The notes below the pieces were generated by a model, which saw only the letters and a program-made list of their open reading frames with translations, made no database searches and had not been told where the DNA came from. A DNA stretch of 64,000 nucleotides from Armatimonadota bacterium. Lineage in GTDB: Bacteria > Armatimonadota > Chthonomonadetes > Chthonomonadales > Chthonomonadaceae. Positions 25,708-33,747 of this stretch are shown in pieces. The stretch is taken from positions 124,001 to 188,000 of the forward strand of contig JAGWMJ010000007.1 in assembly GCA_028871815.1 (NCBI GenBank), written 5' to 3'. A program made the position numbers and the translations under genes. Each line of letters opens with the position of its first letter. Position 1 is the stretch's first letter.

Positions 25708-26859
25708 ATGTTTGGGTTTTCGCAACCACCGATCGTTCGGCATGCACTCGGCGCGGTAGCGCCAGCGGCCAAGCCCAGCGTGCAGGACGTGTTTGTCAGC
25801 CGTACGCTGGATGCGGCACAGCCATGGGAGATCGTACGGATACCCGCGTTGTGCCGCACGTCGACCGGAACGCTATTGGCGTTTGCGGAGGCCCGGCAAG
25901 CCGTCGCAGACCAATCCTCGAATATGATCGTTTTGCGGCGGCGGTTGGCTGGCTCGTCTAAGTGGCAACCGGCTCAGATAGTGGCGCACGATGCGCCTGC
26001 GTCGCTGAACAACCCGTGCGTGCTTGTTGTGCATGACCGGATTCTCTTGATGTACCAGAGATATCCGCAGGGAACTACCGAGCGGACGGCCGCCACCGGG
26101 CCTGTCTCGGCACAGACGTGCCGCACGCTCCTCCAATCGAGCAGCGATGATGGTGTAACCTGGAGCGCGCCGCGCGACATAACCTCCGCGGTTCGGAGCC
26201 CCGAGTCGCGGTCGGATGCATGCGGTCCCGGTATCGGTATCCAGCTTCAGCATGGGCCGCATGCCGGCAGGCTGCTGTTTCCATTCAATGAGGGTGTGGG
26301 CGGACGATGGCGTGTCTTTGCGGTCTATAGTGACGACGGCGGGAGCGTGTGGCAGAGGGGCGAAACGGCGCCCACTGCGCCGGCCATGCTGCCGAACGAG
26401 ACGCAGTTTGCCGAACGGTCGGACGGCAGCGTTCTGATCAACTCACGCGATCAGGGCGGCTCACACACGCGACTAGTCGGCATCAGCAAGGACGGCGGCG
26501 AAACCTGGAGTCCACTGCAAAAATCCCCTGGTCTGCCCGATCCGGAGTGCATGGCATCGCTGCTGCGTTTCTCGTTCCATCCCGACCTATTAGTGTTCTG
26601 CAATCCCGCCGACCCGGTTCACCGCCGAAACGGCACGATCCGGCTTTCCCACGACGGGGGCGGAACATGGCAGATGATCCGCGTGGTAGCGCCCCGATCA
26701 TTTGGCTATTCCTGTATGTGCGTGCTGCCACGGTCGCGAGTTGGACTGCTCTATGAGGTTGCCGAGCGATCTGGGGCCGGTTCAGCCGGTTACCGCATCG
26801 TTTACACCACCGTACCAATAACCGTTCCGCGCCGCTCGCCGAAGCAACCCGACAACTGA
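25708..26859 (+). CDS. Sialidase-like (BNR / Asp-box) glycosidase
   Basis: The 383-aa protein has the six-bladed sialidase fold. A RIP motif occurs near residue 43 (VRIPALCRT; its Arg binds the sialate carboxylate). Four Asp boxes follow: SSDDGVTW, YSDDGGSVW, SKDGGETW and SHDGGGTW. It should cleave terminal sialic acid or a related sugar, but many bacterial BNR proteins act on other substrates. No signal peptide is visible, so location is uncertain. ATG 25708 has GAGG six bases upstream, better than the GTG at 25702. It is a stand-alone gene next to the IS scar, so acquisition by transfer is possible. Confidence 0.8.
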   Translation: MFGFSQPPIVRHALGAVAPAAKPSVQDVFVSRTLDAAQPWEIVRIPALCRTSTGTLLAFAEARQAVADQSSNMIVLRRRLAGSSKWQPAQIVAHDAPASLNNPCVLVVHDRILLMYQRYPQGTTERTAATGPVSAQTCRTLLQSSSDDGVTWSAPRDITSAVRSPESRSDACGPGIGIQLQHGPHAGRLLFPFNEGVGGRWRVFAVYSDDGGSVWQRGETAPTAPAMLPNETQFAERSDGSVLINSRDQGGSHTRLVGISKDGGETWSPLQKSPGLPDPECMASLLRFSFHPDLLVFCNPADPVHRRNGTIRLSHDGGGTWQMIRVVAPRSFGYSCMCVLPRSRVGLLYEVAERSGAGSAGYRIVYTTVPITVPRRSPKQPDN

Positions 26860-26881
26860 ATTCGCCTTGGCGGGCGATCTG

Positions 26882-27355
26882 TTAAGCGGTATCCTCGTCG
26901 CGTGCCCGCAGCAGGGTATCTTGCGCATCGAGTTCGGAGAGAACTGCGAGCGCGGCTGTGCGCAGTGGCACGGAGGGGTCCGCTGCATAGCTCTGGCACA
27001 GCCGGCGGACATGCACGTCGAGCCGTCGCAGATGCAGAATGGCTTCCACTGGAGCCTCAAGCAGCACGGCCGCAGCTGGCTCCGCTGCCTCGAGCACGGC
27101 GGAGCGCACGAGATCGGGTATGGGGCTGAACGGCATCACAGGCAGCTGACCCGTCACCATTGCCAGACCGCGTGATGCCGTGATCGACTCCATCAGATCT
27201 GCGAGCCTCATGAGCGTGGGAAATGGCTCCAGCGGCCCTCTCAGCTCCATCCACGTCACGGGCTCGGGTCCCTGCAACCTTAAGACAAGCTCGTTCAGCG
27301 CTATGGAGTCGCTAAGGTCTCCATCGTGCTCTCCGGCCGGTTGGCGTTCGGTCAC
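26882..27355 (-). CDS. Hypothetical protein coupled to uridine kinase
   Basis: The 157-aa protein is of unknown family. It is helical and Leu/Ala-rich, with a C-terminal half (about residues 80-150) that reads like two HEAT-type helical pairs (LVRSAVLEAAEPAAAVL, VPLRTAALAVLSELDAQ). There is no signal or membrane segment. GTG 27355 overlaps the uridine-kinase stop (GTGA), so it is translationally coupled and may modulate that enzyme. No catalytic motif is seen. Confidence 0.65.
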   Translation of the reverse strand: MTERQPAGEHDGDLSDSIALNELVLRLQGPEPVTWMELRGPLEPFPTLMRLADLMESITASRGLAMVTGQLPVMPFSPIPDLVRSAVLEAAEPAAAVLLEAPVEAILHLRRLDVHVRRLCQSYAADPSVPLRTAALAVLSELDAQDTLLRARDEDTA

Positions 27356-27996
27356 GCTTCTGGAGCCACGGTACCGGCGCGCCCGGCAGGTTGGCCGGCC
27401 GCCATCACGCTGCGCAGGCGCTCGCGGACGCAGGCTGCAGCCAGCGCAGCCGTGCGGCCAAAGTCACCATCTCCGCGAATGATCAGGTCAGCATGCACAC
27501 GTGAAGGCTCAACGTACAGCGTGTGCCCGGCGCGAGCACACTCACGATAGTACGTAGCGATCCACGCCGGGTCGGTACTGCCTCGACCGCCGCGCATATC
27601 CCGGAGCAGCCGCCGCAGCGCCCGAAGATCGTCCTCGAGTTCCACGTAGATCCTCAGATCGAAGCGGCGCCGCAGTTGCGCCACATGCAGCGCCATTAGT
27701 CCCTCAACCAGAACGACTTCGGCGGCAGAGTCATCGGCCGCCATTGCGTCCAGGTCGGCCAGGAGCTTGTCGTTATCTGCAGATTCAGGATGGTTGTTAT
27801 CGGGCAGCACCTCACCCGTGGCGGGCGAGACAAACGTTGGACCACCCGGCGCTCCACGATAGAAATACCGGTCCATGCCGATCACGTCCACCGAAACAGG
27901 CGGCGCGCCATCCTGAAGCGCCTGCCGCAACTCAGCCGCAAACGTTGTTTTTCCGGACGCCGATCCACCGGCGATAGCAACAAAAATGGTGGACAT
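27352..27996 (-). CDS. Uridine kinase-like P-loop kinase
   Basis: The 214-aa nucleoside/phosphoribulokinase-type kinase has Walker A GGSASGKTT at about residues 10-18, MDRYFYRG as the substrate-binding loop and VVLVEGLMAL as the Walker B region. RIYVELEDDLRALRRLLRDM is typical of uridine/cytidine kinases. It phosphorylates uridine to UMP in pyrimidine salvage, if the assignment is right; a related kinase is possible. The C-terminal tail (about 195-214) is low-complexity. The gene ends with GTGA overlap to the next frame. Confidence 0.85.
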   Translation of the reverse strand: MSTIFVAIAGGSASGKTTFAAELRQALQDGAPPVSVDVIGMDRYFYRGAPGGPTFVSPATGEVLPDNNHPESADNDKLLADLDAMAADDSAAEVVLVEGLMALHVAQLRRRFDLRIYVELEDDLRALRRLLRDMRGGRGSTDPAWIATYYRECARAGHTLYVEPSRVHADLIIRGDGDFGRTAALAAACVRERLRSVMAAGQPAGRAGTVAPEA

Positions 27997-28008
27997 CGGC
28001 GTCGAAAC

Positions 28009-29058
28009 TCAGGGCGAGTAGTGACCGGGCGCCACGGGTCCCGGCGGCTCGAAGAGGTAGAGCTTGCGATCCAGGTCGTGATTCTCTGCTGTCAATACCA
28101 TCAGGGCCGGCTTCCCATCGTTCCGCGCATCGCCAACGGCAACATCCAGCACATGCCCGTTCAGTGGCACACTCGTCCACGTAGTCTCGAGGTCATCGCG
28201 AGAACATGCCCAGAACGATTTGGTACGCGCATCCAGGCGTGGCGTCATCACCACCACCTGATCTCCCGGCGTGTTTTCGGCGCCATCGGGTCCTGGTTGA
28301 GCCTGCTTTACGCAGACGTACCAGCGATACTGATCGCTCCAGTAAGATTGTACAAACCGGCTCGTCTCGCCAACCGACATAGCCGCCGAACCGGGAAATG
28401 CCTCGGTGCCCATACCGAACTCCACATAGCCGCTGCCATCGTGAGGCGGATTGAGATTAGACAGGTGGCAGTCGGTGGCGCCGATTTCGTACGGCGCCGC
28501 TTTGTCACCATCGCCACAAACTATGGCGTCGGTGGCGGCTCCCAGCACCAGAGCAAGGCGACCCTGTGGCGGCGCCGCAAACAACCTCAAGAGGGCGTGG
28601 CCATTCCACTCGTAGATGCCTTCGGTGGTGATGAGCTGCTCACTTCGTGCAGGCGTTGTGATCTTCTTCTGCTTTCCCTTTTTATCCACCAGTTCGGTCA
28701 CACTGCCCGGCGTCGTCCGCAAGTGTGCAATAAGAAGCGTGTCAGAGGCAGCGCCAAGAAACGACACCGACTCATCCAGCGAGAATTTGCTGCCATCCCA
28801 GTGCGACAGGACCACCGAACGCTGATAATCGTTGGCATTCTTGCCACCGATAAGGAACGCCACCTCGCTATCGGATCCGCCTTTCAACGGGCCAATTGCG
28901 ATAAGGCGTGTGCGGTCCGGCGCGGCGCCGCTCCATACCTGTTGAAGTTGCGCGGAGTACGGGTTGAACAGGTGCGTACCGGCCACTTGAGCCCGGCTGA
29001 GACCTGCGGGCAGCAGGAGCGCCAATATCCACGCGGCAGCTGCAAATCTCGAACGCAT
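28009..29058 (-). CDS. Secreted hypothetical protein, beta-rich
   Basis: The 349-aa protein has a clear signal peptide (about residues 1-23, ending LSRAQ). The mature part is beta-rich with FG-GAP/propeller-like motifs such as DVAVGDARNDGKPALMVL near the C-terminus and GPLKGGSDSEVAFLIGG near the N-terminus. I recognise no defined family. It precedes the uridine kinase by 12 bp and follows the propeller gene at 29098 on the same strand, so it may be part of a longer transcript. Confidence 0.7.
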   Translation of the reverse strand: MRSRFAAAAWILALLLPAGLSRAQVAGTHLFNPYSAQLQQVWSGAAPDRTRLIAIGPLKGGSDSEVAFLIGGKNANDYQRSVVLSHWDGSKFSLDESVSFLGAASDTLLIAHLRTTPGSVTELVDKKGKQKKITTPARSEQLITTEGIYEWNGHALLRLFAAPPQGRLALVLGAATDAIVCGDGDKAAPYEIGATDCHLSNLNPPHDGSGYVEFGMGTEAFPGSAAMSVGETSRFVQSYWSDQYRWYVCVKQAQPGPDGAENTPGDQVVVMTPRLDARTKSFWACSRDDLETTWTSVPLNGHVLDVAVGDARNDGKPALMVLTAENHDLDRKLYLFEPPGPVAPGHYSP

Positions 29059-29097
29059 GGCACATTGTACCAGCCGAAAACGGCGCGCGCCGAGGCA

Positions 29098-30237
29098 TCA
29101 CGGGGCGGGTCGGCCCGGTATCGGCACTGCTTCAGGTCCCACCGGCCAGAGGTTCTGCGCCTGCACCGTTCTCCAGTCGATTACCGAAACACCGCAGTCT
29201 TTGGTATCCCGATTCTGCCAGCCAAATGCCAGCTGTGAGCCATCGCCGGACCACGCTGGCGCCTGACAGTCGATCTGTGGCGGAGACTGCGCCAGCATCT
29301 TGTTGGAGTTGACATCGTAAATCTGAATTCGCTTGTGCAGGTCCACAGTCACAACCGACACGGCCAGTTGTCCTTTCGGATTGGCTACCACAGGGAGGTA
29401 AAACCAGGGTCGACGAACGATGGTGCTGCGCGTCCAGCTGCTTAGGTCCAGCTTCTGCAGCGTCTCATCACGGCCCGATTTGGCCAGATACAGGATACGC
29501 CTCGAATCTGGTGTGAAGGTCGCATCGAACACCTGCTGCCTCACCGGCGACGTGTAGAGCAGTTTGCCGCTGCGATCCACCACAGCCAACGAGGTTTGCC
29601 GAGTGGATTGTGCGATAAATGCCAGATACTTGCCATCGCTGGAAGCAACGGCGTTCGATGCATGGATTGTCACTTGCGTTTCGGGCGTGCGCTTGCCGGT
29701 CGCGGGATTCCACGCCTCCACCAACCAGCCGTTTTTGCCGTCGGCGGCGGCCAGGACCATGCCGTCGTGCGGCAGCCACACGCCGTCATTGCGCGTTGCC
29801 CATTCCGGACCTTGCATGGGGATTGGCGTCCGAGCGCCCGCCGGCGGCGGCGCCCACACCCCGGCGGCCAGGTTTCGACCGTGCAGATCGGCAAAGTAGA
29901 GCGTGTTTGCAGTTTGCGCCCACACCGGCTCCACATCGAAAGGACCTTTCGACTCCCACGCGACGTCGCCGGTTTTGGCATTGAGGACATCAACCACGTA
30001 TACGTTACCAAGTTGTGAATCGGGTCGACTGACCTGACAAGCCAGCCAGGGGCCGTTGGGATCGAAAGCCAGCGCCGCTACCTGGGTGCGGCCAAGGCTG
30101 TTGGTAAAGACCTGGCCCGGCACGCGTTGCGCTCGCTGCCGCGCCACCCACCAGACCAGCACCAAAGCTGCCGCCACAGCCAGGCCAATCAAGCGTCGCC
30201 GGCGTGCGCCTGGCGGTGCTCCTATGGTAACCGACAT
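29098..30237 (-). CDS. Membrane-anchored WD40-like (TolB-type) beta-propeller protein
   Basis: The 379-aa protein has a basic N-terminus and one hydrophobic segment (about residues 15-32, LIGLAVAAALVLVWWVA), so it is a signal-anchored extracytoplasmic protein. The rest forms propeller repeats of PD40/TolB type: VAALAFDPNGPWLACQVS, AVASSDGKYLAFIAQ, DATFTPDSRRILYLAK and APAWSGDGSQLAFGW. ATG 30237 has GGAGGTGG directly upstream, so the in-frame TTG at 30252 is rejected. The function is probably binding or scaffolding. No catalytic domain was found. Confidence 0.8.
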   Translation of the reverse strand: MSVTIGAPPGARRRRLIGLAVAAALVLVWWVARQRAQRVPGQVFTNSLGRTQVAALAFDPNGPWLACQVSRPDSQLGNVYVVDVLNAKTGDVAWESKGPFDVEPVWAQTANTLYFADLHGRNLAAGVWAPPPAGARTPIPMQGPEWATRNDGVWLPHDGMVLAAADGKNGWLVEAWNPATGKRTPETQVTIHASNAVASSDGKYLAFIAQSTRQTSLAVVDRSGKLLYTSPVRQQVFDATFTPDSRRILYLAKSGRDETLQKLDLSSWTRSTIVRRPWFYLPVVANPKGQLAVSVVTVDLHKRIQIYDVNSNKMLAQSPPQIDCQAPAWSGDGSQLAFGWQNRDTKDCGVSVIDWRTVQAQNLWPVGPEAVPIPGRPAP

Positions 30238-30470
30238 GATCCACCTCCGCAATGAACGCGACGGTACAAATACAGGAGTCGCCGGAACTCTCGCACCGTG
30301 ATTACGCGGAACGCTCCGGACCCGTCAACCAGCTTGAGAAGCCGGTTCGACGCCAGCCTCGCCAATGCCTGCGGTGTTTTGATGACCAGGTAGCACCGGT
30401 CAAGGTTCGAAGCTTGCCGGCGGTCAGTGCAGCTCCGGCAGCCAACCGGCGTGGGCGTCCAGAAGCTCAT
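30222..30470 (-). CDS. Possible small overlapping protein between GH4 and propeller genes
   Basis: An 82-codon frame overlaps the last 47 bp of the GH4 gene and the first 16 bp of the propeller gene, bridging both. The central part (about residues 23-60, YLVIKTPQALARLASNRLLK then VITVREFRRLLYLY) looks like a folded helical protein, and the composition matches neighbouring coding DNA. The first 20 residues are Cys/Arg-rich and may not be real. There is no strong ribosome-binding site. The 170-bp gap it fills has no other content. Confidence 0.35.
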   Translation of the reverse strand: MSFWTPTPVGCRSCTDRRQASNLDRCYLVIKTPQALARLASNRLLKLVDGSGAFRVITVREFRRLLYLYRRVHCGGGSCRLP

Positions 30471-31719
30471 CCACCATGCTGTGGATCTGCTCCAGGGTCA
30501 GCTCGGCAGCGGTGTGCGGGTCGAGCATCGCCGCGTGGTAGACGTGCGCGCGTGACTGCTCCAAAACGGCAGCCACGGTGACGGCCTGAACATTGACGTT
30601 GGTTTGAATGGTTGCCGCCAGTTGAACCGGCAGTTTGCCGATGCGCGTTGGCTGCAGTCCATTCTTATCCACCAGTACAGGAACCTCAACACAGCAATCC
30701 GGCGGAAGGTTATCGATGAGGTCGCCGTTTGGCACGTTGCCGTAGATGACTCTGGGCGTACCGGTTTCCATGCTGTGAATAATCAGCGAGCCGTACTCGT
30801 GGCTGCGCTCAACATGAACCGGCGCATCACCCTCAAACTGCGCCTTCATGGCGTGCCAACCCGCGATTTGCGCCTCGCAGCGCCGGATATACTCATCCAA
30901 CGGTACATTGAACTGCTCAATGAGGTCTGGACGGTCGCGCCGGATAAACCACGGACAGTATTCGGCAAAATGCTCGCTGGATTCCGTAACGAAGTAGCCA
31001 AGACGCGTCAGCATCTCGTACCTTACCCGGTTCCAGGCCGGAACCCGACCCTCTTCGACCACGCGACGGATGAGCGGGTAGAGATCCTCGCCGTTCCGCT
31101 CGTACCGAAGGTAAAAGGCCATGTGGTTGATGCCGGCGCACAGGTAGTTAATCTGATCGATCGGTACGCCGATGTCTTTGGCCAGCTGGTGCGCGGTTCC
31201 CTGGACGCTGTGGCACAGGCCCACCGTAGATATGCTGGAACTCGCTGCCACCGCCCAGCAGTTCATCGCCATCGGATTCACATAGTTGAGGAATGTGGCC
31301 GTTGGCGCAACCGCTTCCATATCGCGGCACATATCCAGCATGACCGGAATGGTGCGCAGCGCTCGCATAATGCCACCTATGCCAAGCGTGTCGGCGATGG
31401 TTTGACGCAGTCCGTATCGGGCCGGTATCTCGAAGTCGATAACCGTTCCAGGTCGATAACCGGCTACCTGGATCATATTGATCACGTAGTCGGCGCCCTC
31501 GATGGCAGCGCGCCGGTTGGTGGTCACGGAAATGGTTGGGTGCGCATTGAGTGAGCTCGCAACCTTGTTGGCCACGATTTCGGAAGTCAGCAGCCGCTCG
31601 GCGTCGATATCCATGAGTGCGACGTCGCTCTCGGCCAGCTCGGGAAACGAGAGGATATCGCCCAGCAGATTCCTTGCAAACACGGTACTTCCGGCGCCGA
31701 TCATTGCTATTCTGGGCAA
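30424..31719 (-). CDS. Family 4 glycoside hydrolase (alpha-galactosidase/alpha-glucosidase type)
   Basis: The 431-aa NAD+- and Mn2+-dependent glycosidase has an N-terminal Rossmann motif IAMIGAGSTVF. INMIQVAGYRPGTVIDFEIP and LNYVNPMAMNCW are family blocks (the Asn is a sugar ligand), GLCHSVQGTAHQLA holds the metal-binding Cys-His, and LCAGINHMAFYLRYERNG has the second His. The GLCHSVQ sequence resembles MelA-type alpha-galactosidases. The start is TTG 31719 with GGGGGAAG upstream; a later Met would break the Rossmann strand. It is cytoplasmic and acts on imported oligosaccharides. The substrate is likely but not certain. Confidence 0.9.
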   Translation of the reverse strand: MPRIAMIGAGSTVFARNLLGDILSFPELAESDVALMDIDAERLLTSEIVANKVASSLNAHPTISVTTNRRAAIEGADYVINMIQVAGYRPGTVIDFEIPARYGLRQTIADTLGIGGIMRALRTIPVMLDMCRDMEAVAPTATFLNYVNPMAMNCWAVAASSSISTVGLCHSVQGTAHQLAKDIGVPIDQINYLCAGINHMAFYLRYERNGEDLYPLIRRVVEEGRVPAWNRVRYEMLTRLGYFVTESSEHFAEYCPWFIRRDRPDLIEQFNVPLDEYIRRCEAQIAGWHAMKAQFEGDAPVHVERSHEYGSLIIHSMETGTPRVIYGNVPNGDLIDNLPPDCCVEVPVLVDKNGLQPTRIGKLPVQLAATIQTNVNVQAVTVAAVLEQSRAHVYHAAMLDPHTAAELTLEQIHSMVDELLDAHAGWLPELH

Positions 31720-31773
31720 AACTTCCCCCTGGTTCTCGCTGAGAGGCCGTCGCCACCCCCCGCGCTGACGCGG

Positions 31774-33675
31774 CTATGGATTCTGCTTGATCCCTGCCCG
31801 TTTCCGGCGAAACAGCTTTCCTGGGAACAGGTAGGTGTCACGGCGCTGCTCGGACTCCATGACGCGGACGCGCGCCTTCAAAAGGTCCTCCAGACAGACC
31901 ATGCCGGCTACACGTCTTGAGGCGTGATTATCGAGCACCGGCATACGCGTGCGGCCCTGCTCCGCCATGCGCTGCGCAACGCGCTTGAGCGTCTCGTGCG
32001 AATATGCCACCGTGTATTCGTTGCTTGCAACGTCCCCCACCGTACGGGCACCGGCGGTGGCGACGCTCTCTTCCAACAGATGCGCACGAGAGATTACGCC
32101 AACGATCTTTCGCTCGTTGTCCACGACCGGGAACAGCTTTTGACTCCGGTCTGCGTTATGGGCCGGGTGACGGGGAAAATCTGCGAGGGGCAGATTCTGC
32201 TCCAGGACGGCTGCGTTGGCGCGCATCACTTCACGGGTATAGAGCACTTCGAGCGGATCGATAGCATATTCGCAACTCAGGTGGTATCCACGGCGCGCAA
32301 CCTTTTCGGTGAGGATGGATCGGCGCAAAACGAGCGCACTCACGGCGTAGGCGCAGGCAGTAGCAACCAGGAGGGGACCCAGCATCGAAAAGTTGTGCGT
32401 GATTTCGCACGAGAACAGAACCGCTGCCAATGGCGCCCGCATGGCCGCGCCGAGGACGCACGACATGGATACCATGGCCCAGAATCCGGCGCCGGCTGGC
32501 GGCAAAAAGTGTGCCTCCAGCGCCCCAAGCGCCCCGCCAATCATCAAAAGCGGCGCCAGCACGCCGCCGGAGGTGCCGCTACCCAAGGAAAAGGACCAGA
32601 TAACGGTTTTGACGATAAGCACACCAGCGATCAGGCTGTAAGCAACTTGCGACTGTGTGAGCAGCAAGCCGATGGTGTCGTAGCCCACACCCAACGCCCG
32701 CGGGAAGAGCAACCCGCCCAAGCCAACGGCGGCTCCGCCAATGATCGGCCACACGGCCCAGTGGACGTTGAACCTCTTTCCGAATACCACGAACACATCT
32801 TCGGACGCATATACCATTCGTGTTGCCACTACCGCAATAAGTCCGCCGAGCAGGCCTGCAACGGCGCATCCAACAAACACAATGGGGGTAATGGCGCGCA
32901 GCAGGTGATCCGGCGGCGCGACCCTCACGCCGTGCATTACCAGGCCGAAGTCGAACCGGCTGCCCAGCAGCGGTACCCGGGCGGCAGCAGCCACCACGCT
33001 GGCCAACACCACAGGGACCAGGCTGCGCGGCTTCCATTCGAACAGCATCACTTCCACGGCCAGCAGGACCGCTGCAGCCGGCGTGCCGAACGTTGCTGCC
33101 ATGCCCGCGGCGGCGCCGGCGACCAACAGCGTTTTGCGCTCGGCGCCGGTCAGGTCAAAGAACTGCGCCACCAGCGAGCCAATGGCTCCGCCGGTCATGA
33201 TGATGGGGCCCTCGGCGCCAAAGGGTCCGCCAGAGCCGATCGATATGGCCGATGAGATCGGCTTGAGCACCGCCACCCGAGGCTCAACGCGGCTCCCTCC
33301 GACCATAATCGATTCTATCGCTTCTGGAATGCCGTGACCCCGTATCTTTTCCGAGCCGTACCGGGCCATCACGCCCACGATGGCGCCGCCAACAACAGGC
33401 GCCAGAATGGCTGCGGGTCCCAGGTGGTTCAGTGCCGGAGAGCGATTCAGAAAGCTGACCTGATGGAAGAAGAACAGGTTGGTGAAAAGCCGGATCAATT
33501 GCATCAACGCCCACGCCACGGGAGCGGCAACGAGGCCAAGCAAAACGGCGATACCTGAAATCAGCACTACGCGGAGCGTAAGGGTGAAGTCACCGGGCTC
33601 GGGAGCGTCGCGATGGCCGGTGTTGTACGAATCCGGGTCCGCTTGTAATGGCAATTCGGCATCTCCACTCCACAC
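31774..33675 (-). CDS. ClC-family chloride channel/antiporter with CBS domains
   Basis: The 633-aa protein has a ClC transport domain at about residues 30-460. The selectivity motif GSGGPFGAEGP keeps the gating Glu (as in GxEGP), which favours Cl-/H+ exchange over passive channel activity. GHGIPEAIESI and GTPAAAVLLAVEVML are other ClC blocks, and GSGTSGGVLAPLLMIGGALG is also typical. Two CBS domains (about 475-610) may sense adenine nucleotides. GTG 33675 opens the frame with weak signals, so the start is uncertain. It is a single-gene unit that may serve acid or volume homeostasis. Confidence 0.9.
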   Translation of the reverse strand: MWSGDAELPLQADPDSYNTGHRDAPEPGDFTLTLRVVLISGIAVLLGLVAAPVAWALMQLIRLFTNLFFFHQVSFLNRSPALNHLGPAAILAPVVGGAIVGVMARYGSEKIRGHGIPEAIESIMVGGSRVEPRVAVLKPISSAISIGSGGPFGAEGPIIMTGGAIGSLVAQFFDLTGAERKTLLVAGAAAGMAATFGTPAAAVLLAVEVMLFEWKPRSLVPVVLASVVAAAARVPLLGSRFDFGLVMHGVRVAPPDHLLRAITPIVFVGCAVAGLLGGLIAVVATRMVYASEDVFVVFGKRFNVHWAVWPIIGGAAVGLGGLLFPRALGVGYDTIGLLLTQSQVAYSLIAGVLIVKTVIWSFSLGSGTSGGVLAPLLMIGGALGALEAHFLPPAGAGFWAMVSMSCVLGAAMRAPLAAVLFSCEITHNFSMLGPLLVATACAYAVSALVLRRSILTEKVARRGYHLSCEYAIDPLEVLYTREVMRANAAVLEQNLPLADFPRHPAHNADRSQKLFPVVDNERKIVGVISRAHLLEESVATAGARTVGDVASNEYTVAYSHETLKRVAQRMAEQGRTRMPVLDNHASRRVAGMVCLEDLLKARVRVMESEQRRDTYLFPGKLFRRKRAGIKQNP

Positions 33676-33747
33676 ATCGCTGAGTTCTACGCGTGGGGTG
33701 GCTTAATTCTACCTGTGACGTAAAGGACGCCGGACGAGGCCGAACGG

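Noticed and set aside
27790-29238. 482-codon plus-strand open frame
   Set aside because: It runs antisense to the uridine kinase and the 349-aa secreted protein. Its translation is Arg/His-rich with no domain, typical of a shadow in G+C-rich DNA.
31924-33255. 443-codon plus-strand open frame
   Set aside because: Antisense to the ClC gene and low in hydrophobic residues; no motif. The ClC frame has clear family signatures.
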